Assembly (NCBI GenBank): GCA_041658565.1
Contig: JBAZZY010000028.1
Span: forward strand, 1-38,355
Direction of reading: 5' to 3'
Source: Actinomycetota bacterium
GTDB taxonomy: Bacteria > Actinomycetota > AC-67
Length of the DNA: 38,355 nt
Shown here in pieces: positions 13,629 through 24,266 of the stretch; positions within the stretch are counted from its first letter, which is position 1, and every line of letters starts with the position of its first letter. The translations under genes and the position numbers were made by a program. The notes under the pieces are model-generated. The model saw nothing but the letters and a program-made list of their open reading frames with translations. It had not been told where the DNA came from and searched no databases.

Positions 13629-15097
13629 CCGAGCGGTTCGACGACATCGAGCGCGCGCGCCTGGACAAGGTCGAGCAAATGCGCGCGTCGGGTGTGAACC
13701 CCTACCCCGTTCGCTTCGACCGCACGCACACTGCCGCGGCGATTCACGGTGAGCACGGCGAGCTCGAGCAGGGAGCAGAGACCGGCGCGCGCGCGTCGGT
13801 CGCCGGTCGCCTGGTGCTCAAGCGCGGGCACGGCAAGATGTCTTTTGGAACGTTGCGCGACGGTACCGGCGAGATCCAACTGATGTGCCAACTCGACCGA
13901 CTTGGTGCCGAGTCTTACGCGGCCTTCGAGGGACTCGACCTCGGCGACTGGGTCGGTGCTGAGGGCGAGATCATCAAGACCCGCAAGGGCGAGTTGTCGG
14001 TGCGCGCGGATTCGCTGCAACTCCTTGCCAAGTCCATCCGTCCGCTGCCGGAGAAGTGGCACGGATTGCGAGACGTCGAGCAGCGCTACCGCCGCCGCTA
14101 TGTGGACCTCGCCGTCAATCCCGAGGCGCGCCGGATCGCCGAGTTGCGCGCGCGCACGGTGCAAGGCCTTCGCGAGTTCATGAGCGCGCGCGGCTTCCTC
14201 GAAGTCGAAACGCCGATGCTGCAGTCCCAACCCGGCGGCGCGACCGCGCGCCCCTTCGTGACGCACATCAACGCGCTCGACATGGACTTGTACCTTCGTA
14301 TCGCGCCGGAGTTGTACTTGAAGCGCCTCGTCGTCGGTGGGATGGAGCGGGTCTTCGAGATCAACCGCAACTTCCGAAACGAAGGCGTGAGCGTCAAGCA
14401 CAACCCGGAGTTCACGATGCTCGAGGCCTACCAGGCCTACGCCGACTACACCGAGATGATGGAACTGACGCAGTCCATGGTGCAGGCGGTCTCGCCGGCC
14501 GAGGTGATCGAGTACCAAGGCCGCGCCGTTCAGATCGGCGGCGATTGGCGGAGGGCGAGCATGCTGGAGTTGGTTCGCGAAGCCGTGGGTGCCCAGGATC
14601 TGTCTTACGACTGGCCGGTCGAGCGCGCGCGCGAGTTGTGCGACCGCGACGGCGTCCCTTACGAGAAGCGCTGGGGGACCGGCAAGCTCGTCGTCGAACT
14701 GTTTGAAAAGCACGTCGAGCACGGACTGTGGGATCCGACTTTCGTCACGGACTACCCGGTCGAGGTTTCTCCGCTGGCGCGAATCCACCGAAATGACCCG
14801 AATGTAACCGAGCGCTTTGAGGTGATCGCCGTCGGCAGGGAACTCGCGAACGCCTTCAGCGAGTTGAACGACCCGGTGGATCAGCGCGCGCGCTTTGAGG
14901 CGCAGGCCCGCGAGAAAGCGGCCGGTGACGACGAGGCAATGTCTGTGGACGAGGATTACCTGCGCGCGCTCGAATACGGTATGCCGCCCGCCGGTGGACT
15001 CGGCGTCGGCGTCGATCGCCTGGTCATGCTGCTTGCTGACGTTGCAAGCATCCGCGAGGTGATCTTGTTCCCACTGCTTCGCCCAGAGGCCGAGTAG
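13625..15097 (+). CDS. lysS: Lysyl-tRNA synthetase (class II)
   Basis: The enzyme charges tRNA-Lys. It is 490 residues long, with an N-terminal OB-fold anticodon-binding domain (about 55-140) and the class II catalytic core: motif 1 around GFLEVETPML, motif 2 FRNEGVSVKHNPEFTMLEAY and motif 3 GLGVGVDRLVMLL. I use the ATG 13625 that overlaps the coaX stop. lysS ends the cofactor operon. In many actinobacteria lsr2 sits between lysS and clpC, but no such gene is present in the 200 bases that follow here. Confidence 0.97.
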   Translation: MTERFDDIERARLDKVEQMRASGVNPYPVRFDRTHTAAAIHGEHGELEQGAETGARASVAGRLVLKRGHGKMSFGTLRDGTGEIQLMCQLDRLGAESYAAFEGLDLGDWVGAEGEIIKTRKGELSVRADSLQLLAKSIRPLPEKWHGLRDVEQRYRRRYVDLAVNPEARRIAELRARTVQGLREFMSARGFLEVETPMLQSQPGGATARPFVTHINALDMDLYLRIAPELYLKRLVVGGMERVFEINRNFRNEGVSVKHNPEFTMLEAYQAYADYTEMMELTQSMVQAVSPAEVIEYQGRAVQIGGDWRRASMLELVREAVGAQDLSYDWPVERARELCDRDGVPYEKRWGTGKLVVELFEKHVEHGLWDPTFVTDYPVEVSPLARIHRNDPNVTERFEVIAVGRELANAFSELNDPVDQRARFEAQAREKAAGDDEAMSVDEDYLRALEYGMPPAGGLGVGVDRLVMLLADVASIREVILFPLLRPEAE

Positions 15098-15266
15098 CGC
15101 CCTCACCAGCGAAAAGCCGCCGTCAAAGGCGCCCCGCGGTCCTGCTCCCCGAAAAGGGAATCGAGAACCGGCCGAATCGGTTATAGATGATGGGAAAGGC
15201 CGCCGATGGAATCCACGAAAGCAGAAAGTCGGCTGTCGAAAAGGAAAGCGGTAGTGACCCCACGGA

Positions 15267-15298
15267 TATAATCCGGGGAGGACCGCGTCGAGAGAGAG
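15267..15298 (+). promoter_or_regulatory. clpC promoter (-10) and leader
   Basis: A perfect TATAAT lies at 15267-15272; no good -35 partner is visible. AGAGG near 15294-15298 serves as a ribosome-binding site for the GTG at 15306. The remaining lysS-clpC gap (15098-15266) shows no gene. Confidence 0.5.
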
Positions 15299-15305
15299 GT
15301 CAGTG

Positions 15306-17792
<2,487 letters not shown>

Positions 17793-17809
17793 CCCGGTCA
17801 AGACGGACG

Positions 17810-17840
17810 ACGGCCGCCGAAAAATCGGCGGCCGTTTCCT
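17810..17840 (+). terminator. Rho-independent terminator after clpC
   Basis: An 11-base perfect stem (17810-17820 with 17825-17835) around an AAAA loop is followed by a T-rich run. It lies 18 bases after the clpC stop. Confidence 0.85.
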
Positions 17841-17853
17841 TTGAGGCTGAGGG

Positions 17854-17859
17854 TAGGAT
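17854..17859 (+). promoter_or_regulatory. mutY -10 box, leaderless start
   Basis: TAGGAT ends six bases before the ATG at 17866, and there is no ribosome-binding site. The start codon is therefore likely at or within a base of the transcript 5' end. Confidence 0.45.
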
Positions 17860-17865
17860 GCGTGT

Positions 17866-18783
17866 ATGCCGAGAGCCGCGGCGATGGAGGCCGCACAGCG
17901 GAGACTTCTTCGCTGGTTCGACGCCCACGCTCGAACCTTTCCCTGGCGAGATCATCGTGACCCGTACCGCACGCTCGTGGCCGAGGTGATGCTGCAGCAA
18001 ACGCAGGCCGGTCGCGTCGCAGATGTATACCCGGAGTTCCTGGATCACTTCCCCACCGCCGAGTACCTTGCGCACGCCCCGGCCATGGATGTGATTCGGG
18101 CGTGGCGTGGGCTCGGATACAACCGCCGCGCGGTTGATCTTCAGCGGGCCTCGCACGACATCGCTCACGCGGGGGAGTTCCCGTCCGACGTGAGGTCTCT
18201 TCGCAGGCTCCCCGGGGTGGCCGAGTACACGGCGGCTGCAGTCGCCTGTTTCGCCTTTGACGCACAAATCCCCGTGGTAGACATCAACACTCGTCGCGTT
18301 CTGGCGCGCGCCGCCCTCGGCGCCGAATCCGAGTCTGTCGCCGTCGGGGTGATGAATCGGACGGCCAAGACGTGGCTTCTCGATGGCGAGGCATACCGGT
18401 GGAATCAGGCATTGATGGACCTGGGAGCGCTGGTGTGTCGTCCTGCGAGACCGCGGTGCGGGAAGTGCCCGTTGCACGAATCGTGCCGGTATTACGCTCG
18501 CGGACTGCACCGGCGGCCGCGCGCATCGCGCGCGGCCGTGGAGCCGCTTGATGGGTCCCGTCGCCGGAAACGCGGTGCCGTCGTCGATGCGTTGCGCGCG
18601 GCGGCCGAGCGCGGCTTGTCGCTTGCGCGGCTCGCGGCCGCCGTGCACTCGGACGGCTCCGGCGACCGTGATTTGATGTGGCTGGTCGAATTGCTGGAGG
18701 GGCTCGAGCGCGATGGGTTGGTAACCTTGACCCCTGCCGCGCGCCGTGGCTCTTCACGGGGCCTGGTTCGTCTGCCGTCCTGA
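17866..18783 (+). CDS. mutY: A/G-specific adenine glycosylase
   Basis: The enzyme removes adenine mispaired with 8-oxoguanine. It is 305 residues long. The catalytic core is present: PYRTLVAEVMLQQTQ with the catalytic Glu, helix-hairpin-helix LPGVAEYTAAAVACFAF, the catalytic Asp in VVDINTRRVLA, and a 4Fe-4S loop C-x6-C-x2-C-x5-C starting at the Cys of ALVCRPARPRC. The usual NUDIX-like C-terminal domain that reads 8-oxoG is not there. About 100 Arg-rich residues replace it and end in a small winged-helix-like segment. Short MutY forms are known in actinobacteria, so this is likely functional. The next gene starts 38 bases on. Confidence 0.92.
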   Translation: MPRAAAMEAAQRRLLRWFDAHARTFPWRDHRDPYRTLVAEVMLQQTQAGRVADVYPEFLDHFPTAEYLAHAPAMDVIRAWRGLGYNRRAVDLQRASHDIAHAGEFPSDVRSLRRLPGVAEYTAAAVACFAFDAQIPVVDINTRRVLARAALGAESESVAVGVMNRTAKTWLLDGEAYRWNQALMDLGALVCRPARPRCGKCPLHESCRYYARGLHRRPRASRAAVEPLDGSRRRKRGAVVDALRAAAERGLSLARLAAAVHSDGSGDRDLMWLVELLEGLERDGLVTLTPAARRGSSRGLVRLPS

Positions 18784-18821
18784 GTCTCCGGGCGTGCGCG
18801 CAACCGACTACGCTAGGCCTC

Positions 18822-19796
18822 GTGGCGATCTTCCCCTTTGAGATTCCCGGTCCGGCGTTTCGCGAACGGCAAGTACGTACGTGGGTGTTTCAGCGGTTCG
18901 CCGACACGTTTTCGGAGATGACCGACCTGCCCCTTGGACTGCGGCAGGAGCTTGCTCGCGTCTGCGGCGAGGTCCGTCCCCGTCCGACGTCGGTGCTGGA
19001 GTCCGACGGCGGTGAAACGCGCAAGGCGCTGTTCGACGGCACCTATGAGACCGTCGCCATGCGATACCCGGATCGTCGGACGGTCTGCGTGTCGTCGCAA
19101 TCCGGATGTGGATTGGGGTGCACCTTCTGCGCGACGGGGCAGATGGGGCTGGTGCGCAACCTGTCCGCGTGGGAGATCGTGGCTCAGGTGCTGTGGGCCG
19201 GCTGGGTTTTCGGCGAGCGCCCGAGCAACGTAGTGCTGATGGGGATGGGCGAGCCGCTGGCGAACTACGACAACGTCGTCACCGCGGTGCGCGCGATCAA
19301 CGACGACGTCGGCGTGTCCGCGCGCCGCATCACCGTGTCGACGGTGGGCCTCGTTCCGCAGATCGATCGTCTCGCGTCCGAGCCCCTGCCTGTGACGCTT
19401 GCGTTGTCGCTGCACGCTCCCGACGACGAAACCCGGTCGCGGCTGGTCCCCATAAATCGTCGCTGGCCGGTCGCCGAGTGCATTGCGGCAGCTCGCCGTT
19501 TTCGTGAGGGGCACGGCCGCAGAGTATCGATTGAGTATGCACTGATCGACGAGGTCAATGATCGGCCGTGGCAGGCTGCCCGGTTGGCCGAGTTGATCAA
19601 GGGAAGCGACATCCATGTCAACGTGATTCCGCTGAACCCGACACCGGGGTTCGGCGTTCCGGCATCGCCGCGCGTCGAGGCCTTTACTCGCGAGCTGCGC
19701 GCGGCCGGGGTGAACGCCACGGTTCGCGATTCCCGGGGGGGCGACATCGCGGCGGCGTGTGGCCAACTCGCGGCCGAAACCGTAGCCGGGCCTTAG
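18822..19796 (+). CDS. rlmN: Radical-SAM 23S rRNA (adenine-2503-C2) methyltransferase
   Basis: The enzyme methylates C2 of A2503 in 23S rRNA, and in many bacteria A37 of some tRNAs. It is 324 residues long, with the radical-SAM CxxxCxxC motif in SGCGLGCTFCATGQMG, the VVLMGMGEPLANYDNV segment, and a C-terminal cysteine in AAACGQLA that forms the methyl-cysteine intermediate. The GTG at 18822 gives the family-like start AIFPFEIPGPAFRERQV; longer in-frame starts lie inside mutY. A TACGCT box seven bases upstream (18809-18814) suggests a leaderless transcript. The N-terminal region is shorter than in E. coli RlmN. Confidence 0.93.
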   Translation: MAIFPFEIPGPAFRERQVRTWVFQRFADTFSEMTDLPLGLRQELARVCGEVRPRPTSVLESDGGETRKALFDGTYETVAMRYPDRRTVCVSSQSGCGLGCTFCATGQMGLVRNLSAWEIVAQVLWAGWVFGERPSNVVLMGMGEPLANYDNVVTAVRAINDDVGVSARRITVSTVGLVPQIDRLASEPLPVTLALSLHAPDDETRSRLVPINRRWPVAECIAAARRFREGHGRRVSIEYALIDEVNDRPWQAARLAELIKGSDIHVNVIPLNPTPGFGVPASPRVEAFTRELRAAGVNATVRDSRGGDIAAACGQLAAETVAGP

Positions 19797-19803
19797 GCCG
19801 GTT

Positions 19804-20070
19804 TCAGCCTGCGCGTCGGCGGGACGCCAACGGAATAACGTCGGCTTGCAGGTCGATCGGCACGGGTGACTCGAACAGCCCCACGAGCGCTTCCGCCGCT
19901 TTCTTCTCCTTCCGGAGAAGGCGACGCATCTGACGGAAGGCCTCCCACGGACGTTCGGGGTCCATGGAGACCAGCATCATGCGGCACTCATCCGGGATGA
20001 GTGCGCCGATGTACTCGGAGTGTTTCTGTGAGCTTTTCATATTCCGTCGTCGATTCATTTCGCTGGCCAT
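19804..20070 (-). CDS. Small charged hypothetical protein (88 aa)
   Basis: The protein is 88 residues and basic. It has an Arg/Lys-rich start, a WEAFRQMRRLLRKEKKAAEAL helix and a β-prone tail (PVPIDLQADVIPLASRR). No family is recognised. I start at the ATG 20070, which has GGGAGGAAT nine bases upstream; the frame extends further but into non-coding-like sequence. It is convergent with rlmN, seven bases away, and divergent from disA. A possible minus-strand promoter (TTACTT, 16 bases, TACATC) lies near 20176-20203. It could be a small nucleic-acid-binding or ribosome-associated protein, but that is a guess. Confidence 0.55.
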   Translation of the reverse strand: MASEMNRRRNMKSSQKHSEYIGALIPDECRMMLVSMDPERPWEAFRQMRRLLRKEKKAAEALVGLFESPVPIDLQADVIPLASRRRAG

Positions 20071-20209
20071 CGCCGGATTCCTCCCTTTTGCAGACGCGAT
20101 CGGCAGAAAACCTGATCGGTCTGCGCCCGTTTTCACCCTCCGTGAGAAAAAACGACCGGTTCCTTTTCGCGTTCTAGTTGATGTACGGAACAACAGGACG
20201 AAAGTAACG

Positions 20210-20240
20210 CGCCCCGCGGGGCGGTCTCACGTCGTACAAT
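20210..20240 (+). promoter_or_regulatory. disA promoter region with perfect 14-bp palindrome
   Basis: CGCCCCGCGGGGCG (20210-20223) is a perfect palindrome, and TACAAT (20235-20240) is a good -10 ending ten bases before the disA ATG. The palindrome covers the -35 to spacer area, so it may be an operator. No ribosome-binding site is visible. Confidence 0.45.
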
Positions 20241-20250
20241 TCACGCGCTG

Positions 20251-21327
20251 ATGGCTCAAGACCGGTCGATCGACGCTCTGCGCGCGACACTGCTGAAGGT
20301 CGCGCCTGGTACCGCTTTGCGTGAAGGCCTCGAGCGCATCCTTCGTGCGGAGACCGGCGCCTTGATAGTGCTGGGCGAGGGTTCGGTCGTCGATGCGGTT
20401 TCTTCGAGTGGGTTTCGCATTGAGGAGGACTTCACTCCTCAACGCGTCGGTGAACTGGCGAAGATGGACGGAGCGATCATCGTCTCCGCCGACGCATCCA
20501 AGATCCGACAGGCCAATGTCCACTTGGTGCCGGATCCCTCGATCCCAACCCAGGAGAGCGGCACTCGCCACCGTACGGCCGAGCGCGTCGCGCGCCAGAC
20601 CGGCTTCCCGGTGATTGCTTGCAGCCAGTCGATGAAGATCGTGACCGTCTACGTGGATTCGACAAAGTGGGTTCTGGAGGACGTCGGCGCGGTCCTTGCG
20701 CGCGCCAATCAGGCGCTGCAGACCCTGGAGCGATACAAGCAGCGACTGGATGAGGTTTCGGCGAACCTGCTCGCGCTCGAAGTGGAGGATCTAGCAACTC
20801 TGCGAGACGTGATCACCGTTTTGCAGCGCATCGAAATGGTCCAAAGGATCGCCGCGGAGGTCGAAGGACTCGTCGTCGAGCTTGGAACCGAGGGACGGCT
20901 TATGCGCCTTCAGCTCGACGAGATGATGGGTGGAGTGGACGCGGAGCGCCGAATGCTCGTCCGGGATCATCTTGCCTCGCGACGGCAACGTGCGGTGGAC
21001 GCCGCCCTAGTCGAACTGTCCTCCCTGTCGCCGGAAGATCTGCTCGATCCGACGGCGCTCGCTCGGGTGCTCGGGCACCTTGCGACGCCTGAAGCTCTGG
21101 ACGCGTCTTCCTCTCCGCGCGGCTACCGGATCTTGTCCCGGATCCCACGGTTGCCCTCCGCCGTCGTAGACAGAATCGTCTCCGAGTTCGGACGCCTGTC
21201 GAAGGTCATGGCAGCATCGATGGACGACCTGCTAGGTGTCGAAGGCGTCGGCGCGACGCGCGCGGCGTCGGTCAAAGAAGGGCTTGTCCGGCTGGCGGAA
21301 AGCAGCATTCTGGACCGGTACCTGTAG
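20251..21327 (+). CDS. disA: Diadenylate cyclase DisA
   Basis: The enzyme makes the second messenger c-di-AMP from two ATP and can scan DNA for damage through its C-terminal domain. It is 358 residues long. The DAC domain shows KMDGAIIVS (DGA motif) and SGTRHRTAERVA (RHR motif), both active-site elements. A helical linker follows, and the C-terminal helix-hairpin-helix region is around LLGVEGVGATRAASVKEGL. In many bacteria radA lies just upstream; here it does not. carD follows 71 bases later in the usual actinobacterial order. Confidence 0.96.
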   Translation: MAQDRSIDALRATLLKVAPGTALREGLERILRAETGALIVLGEGSVVDAVSSSGFRIEEDFTPQRVGELAKMDGAIIVSADASKIRQANVHLVPDPSIPTQESGTRHRTAERVARQTGFPVIACSQSMKIVTVYVDSTKWVLEDVGAVLARANQALQTLERYKQRLDEVSANLLALEVEDLATLRDVITVLQRIEMVQRIAAEVEGLVVELGTEGRLMRLQLDEMMGGVDAERRMLVRDHLASRRQRAVDAALVELSSLSPEDLLDPTALARVLGHLATPEALDASSSPRGYRILSRIPRLPSAVVDRIVSEFGRLSKVMAASMDDLLGVEGVGATRAASVKEGLVRLAESSILDRYL

Positions 21328-21357
21328 GTCGCGGCCGAACGCATATCGGCCCACCAG

Positions 21358-21386
21358 TTGAAAATCTGCCCAATCTTTGCTAGTTT
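21358..21386 (+). promoter_or_regulatory. carD promoter, leaderless message
   Basis: TTGAAA (21358-21363), a 17-base spacer and TAGTTT (21381-21386) precede the ATG at 21399 by 12 bases. The stretch between (TTGTAATCCCTC) has no ribosome-binding site, so a very short or absent leader is likely. Confidence 0.45.
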
Positions 21387-21398
21387 TTGTAATCCCTC

Positions 21399-21911
21399 AT
21401 GGCCAAACGAACGTTCCGCGTCGGAGACAAGGTTGTTTACCCCCACCACGGTGCGGCGGTAATCGAGAGCGTCCAAGAACGAGACGTCGAAGGCGCGCGC
21501 CGCGAGTACTGGGTGCTCCGGCTGTCTTACGGTGACTTGACACTTATGGTCCCAACGGACGGAGCGGAACAAGTCGGTTTGCGCGGGGTCATCCCCAAGA
21601 GCGAACTGGACCAGGTCTTCAAGGTGCTGCAGTCGAAGAAGCAAGCGCCGACGCCGTCCAACTGGAGTCGTCGCTTCAAGGGCCACGTCGAGAAGCTCCG
21701 CTCCGGCGACATCTATCAGGTGGCGGAGGTCGTGCGGAACCTGTCCAACCGCGACCAGGACAAGGGTCTGTCGGCAGGCGAGAAGCGGATGCTGTCGCGC
21801 GCCCGTCAGATTCTGATTTCCGAGCTGACTTTTGCGGCAGGCGTCAAGGAAGAGAAGGCCGAGTTGATGCTCGACGAGTTGCTCGGCGTCGAGGCCGGAA
21901 GCCAGAACTAA
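21399..21911 (+). CDS. carD: CarD-family RNA polymerase-binding regulator
   Basis: CarD binds the RNA polymerase beta subunit and stabilises open complexes at rRNA and other promoters. It is 170 residues long. The N-terminal Tudor-like domain is clear (FRVGDKVVYPHHGAAVIESV, then YWVLRLSYGDLTLMVP). The helical C-terminal DNA-binding domain contains a Trp (NWSRRFKG) that, in mycobacterial CarD, wedges into the upstream edge of the bubble. Expected to be essential in actinobacteria. It ends with its own terminator at 21931. Confidence 0.96.
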   Translation: MAKRTFRVGDKVVYPHHGAAVIESVQERDVEGARREYWVLRLSYGDLTLMVPTDGAEQVGLRGVIPKSELDQVFKVLQSKKQAPTPSNWSRRFKGHVEKLRSGDIYQVAEVVRNLSNRDQDKGLSAGEKRMLSRARQILISELTFAAGVKEEKAELMLDELLGVEAGSQN

Positions 21912-21930
21912 TCCGGCCGATGAGTGCCGC

Positions 21931-21964
21931 GCGCGACCGGAGACCCCGGCCGCGCTTTCATTTT
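21931..21964 (+). terminator. Rho-independent terminator after carD
   Basis: A ten-pair stem with one mismatch (GCGCGACCGG with CCGGCCGCGC) around AGACC is followed by TTTCATTTT. It lies 19 bases after the carD stop. Confidence 0.75.
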
Positions 21965-21986
21965 CCGGACGTGCCACACTAGAGGC

Positions 21987-23102
21987 ATGGCGCGCGCTTC
22001 CGATCCCGTCCGATCCAAGCCCGACCGCGACTCTCCGCGGGGGGTTGTGCTGGTCGAACTCGTGCGGCTGGCCATCGTCGCGCTGTTCGTTGCGGTCGGG
22101 TATCAGGTGGGGCGAGCTCTCGCGTCGGAGCCGGATTCGGCGACGGTGCTGGTGTGCTCGGTCTTGGGAGGCGGGACCGGGTACGTCTCGGGAGGCATTC
22201 TGGGACGTGCGATCGGCCGCCTTGCGGGCCAGGTGGAGCGCCGCATGGTCGACATCGAAGGCGCCGACCTCGTCTCAGGTTCGCTCGGGGCCATCGCGGG
22301 GGTCCTGCTTGGGTCGCTTGGCGGCTGGCCCCTTCTGCTTCTTCCTTCCCGAGCGGTCGGGCTGCCGGTCCTCGGACTCCTTCTCGTCGTGCTCGGCTTC
22401 TTGGGATTCCGCCTCGGCGTGCTCAAGCGCGAGGACCTTTTGCAACTGGTCGGGCTGACCTACCGGACGCGCGCGTCGGACCTTCGAGTGCTCGACACGA
22501 GCGGTGTTCTGGATGCGCGCCTTATCGACTTCGTGCGCGCCGGGGTGCTCCGGGGAACGCTGCTGGTTCCCCAGTTCGTCCTGGAGGAGGCACAAGGCAT
22601 TGCCGATTCCTCCGACCCCGTTCGTCGCAGGCGCGCGCGCCGAGGGTTGGAATCGCTGGCTGCGATCCGGCGGGAGGGGCTGCTCGACGTTCGGGAGGTC
22701 GATCGGGAGTATCCCGAGTACGAGGCCGTCGACGCTAAGGTCGTCGCGTTGGCGCGCGACCGCGGAGCCGCGATCGTGACCGACGACGCTGCGCTGGCGA
22801 GCGTCGCCGAGGTCCAGGGAATCGAGGTGTTGCTGCTGCGCCGTATCGCGGCCGCCTTGCACCCACCGGTGCTTCCCGGCGAGTCGGTCGCGGTCGAGAT
22901 CACGCGCCCCGGACGTGAATCCGGGCAAGGCGTCGGGTACCTCGAAGACGGGACGATGGTGGTGGTGGACCACGCCGACGGGTTCGTGGGGCACACAATC
23001 GACGTGATCATCGAGCGCACGGTCCAAACCAGTGGTGGCCAAATGCTGTTTGCGCGGATCGCAGAGGAGCCTGGGGTGGCGTCCGTCGAGGCCGGCGCTT
23101 GA
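21987..23102 (+). CDS. PIN/TRAM-domain membrane protein (YacL-like)
   Basis: The product is 371 residues. The N-terminal part has about four hydrophobic segments (residues 20-40, 50-75, 90-115 and 120-145). A PIN nuclease-like domain follows (LRVLDTSGVLDARLIDF, later IVTDDAALASVA with acidic residues), then a TRAM RNA-binding domain (GESVAVEITRPGRESGQGVGYLEDGTMV region). This YacL-type gene is typically found between carD and ispD in actinobacteria and near disA and ispD in Firmicutes. Its role is unproven; a membrane-tethered RNase is the usual inference. The ispD start overlaps its stop. Confidence 0.9.
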   Translation: MARASDPVRSKPDRDSPRGVVLVELVRLAIVALFVAVGYQVGRALASEPDSATVLVCSVLGGGTGYVSGGILGRAIGRLAGQVERRMVDIEGADLVSGSLGAIAGVLLGSLGGWPLLLLPSRAVGLPVLGLLLVVLGFLGFRLGVLKREDLLQLVGLTYRTRASDLRVLDTSGVLDARLIDFVRAGVLRGTLLVPQFVLEEAQGIADSSDPVRRRRARRGLESLAAIRREGLLDVREVDREYPEYEAVDAKVVALARDRGAAIVTDDAALASVAEVQGIEVLLLRRIAAALHPPVLPGESVAVEITRPGRESGQGVGYLEDGTMVVVDHADGFVGHTIDVIIERTVQTSGGQMLFARIAEEPGVASVEAGA

Positions 23103-23779
23103 GCGTCTGGGCCATCTTGGTCGCAGCCGGTGCAGGTTCCCGGCTGGGGGGCGACCTTCCCAAGGCGTTTCGCCCGTTGCGCGGTCGGCCGATGCTGGCG
23201 TACGCGCTACGTGCGCTGGCCGACGCGAAGGTGGACGGCGTCGTCGTCGTCATACCCGCTGGATGCGATGGGGCGTCGCTCGTCGAACACGCCCCGGGGA
23301 TGACGGTTCTGGCGACTCCCGGGGGCGCGACGCGTGGGGAGTCGGTTCGCGCGGGGCTGACGCTGGTTCCGGAGAACGCGCGCGCCATTGTCGTTCACGA
23401 TGCCGCGCGCCCGCTCGCCGATCCTGAGCTGTTCGATCGTGCCCTGACTGCCCTTGAGACCGCCGATGCGGCCGTGTGCGCAATTCCGGTGGCCGACACG
23501 CTAAAGAAGGCAGAGGACGGCCGCGTGACGGCTACGGTGCCGCGTGAGGGGTTGTGGCGGGCGCAGACGCCTCAAGCGTTTCGGGCCGAGGTCCTGCGTG
23601 CGGCGCACCGGAAGGCGGGGGACGCCGGAGTCGAGGCGACAGACGATGCGGCACTGGTGGAACGAGAGGGGGGTTTGGTGGTCTTGGTTGCGGGGGACGA
23701 GCGGAACATCAAGGTGACGACGACGGCCGATTTGGTCATGGCGGAGGCGCTGCTCGGCGCGGTGGAGGCCGGTCGGTGA
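23099..23779 (+). CDS. ispD: 2-C-methyl-D-erythritol 4-phosphate cytidylyltransferase
   Basis: This is the third step of the MEP isoprenoid pathway, making CDP-methylerythritol from CTP and MEP. It is 226 residues long, with ILVAAGAGSRLGGDLPKAF (CTP-binding loop), HDAARPLADPELF and WRAQTPQAF near the active site. The start is a TTG that overlaps the upstream stop (TTGA), and the stop overlaps ispF (GTGA). The three genes are therefore coupled. Confidence 0.96.
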   Translation: MSVWAILVAAGAGSRLGGDLPKAFRPLRGRPMLAYALRALADAKVDGVVVVIPAGCDGASLVEHAPGMTVLATPGGATRGESVRAGLTLVPENARAIVVHDAARPLADPELFDRALTALETADAAVCAIPVADTLKKAEDGRVTATVPREGLWRAQTPQAFRAEVLRAAHRKAGDAGVEATDDAALVEREGGLVVLVAGDERNIKVTTTADLVMAEALLGAVEAGR

Positions 23780-24249
23780 GAAGCGGGATCGGATTCGACG
23801 CACACGGGTTCGTCCCAGGACGGCCGCTCGTGCTCGGCGGGGTCGAGATCCCGTCTGAGAGAGGTCTTGCCGGCCACTCCGACGCCGACGTCCTATCCCA
23901 CGCGATTGCCGACGCGATTCTGGGAGCGGCAGCTCTCGGCGACATCGGTGAGCACTTCCCGAGCGGGGACCCGCGCTGGGCCGGTGCGCCGAGTACAGAG
24001 TTCCTGCGACGTGTGGCGGGTATGGTCGCGCGCGCGGACTTGCGAGTTAACTCGGTCGACGCGACGGTGATCTTGGAAGCACCGGCGCTTGCCCCGCATC
24101 GCGATGCCATGCGTGAGCGAATCGCAGAGGCCCTCGGCATTGGAACCGATCGTGTCTCTGTGAAGGCCACGACGACCGACGGGCTTGGGGTGATCGGCCG
24201 CGGCGAGGGCGCGGCCGCGCTGGCGGTCGCGGTGCTGGTACCCCGCTAG
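23776..24249 (+). CDS. ispF: 2-C-methyl-D-erythritol 2,4-cyclodiphosphate synthase
   Basis: This is the fifth step of the MEP pathway, cyclising CDP-ME-2-phosphate. It is 157 residues, the usual size. The metal-binding D-x-H is in GIGFDAHGF, followed by LAGHSDADVLSHAIADAILGA with the second metal histidine, and VSVKATTTDGLGVIGRGEGAAA at the end. The GTG 23776 overlaps the ispD stop. ispE, for the step between, is not in this window. Confidence 0.96.
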   Translation: MRSGIGFDAHGFVPGRPLVLGGVEIPSERGLAGHSDADVLSHAIADAILGAAALGDIGEHFPSGDPRWAGAPSTEFLRRVAGMVARADLRVNSVDATVILEAPALAPHRDAMRERIAEALGIGTDRVSVKATTTDGLGVIGRGEGAAALAVAVLVPR

Positions 24250-24266
24250 TAGACTCGGCGCTCAGA

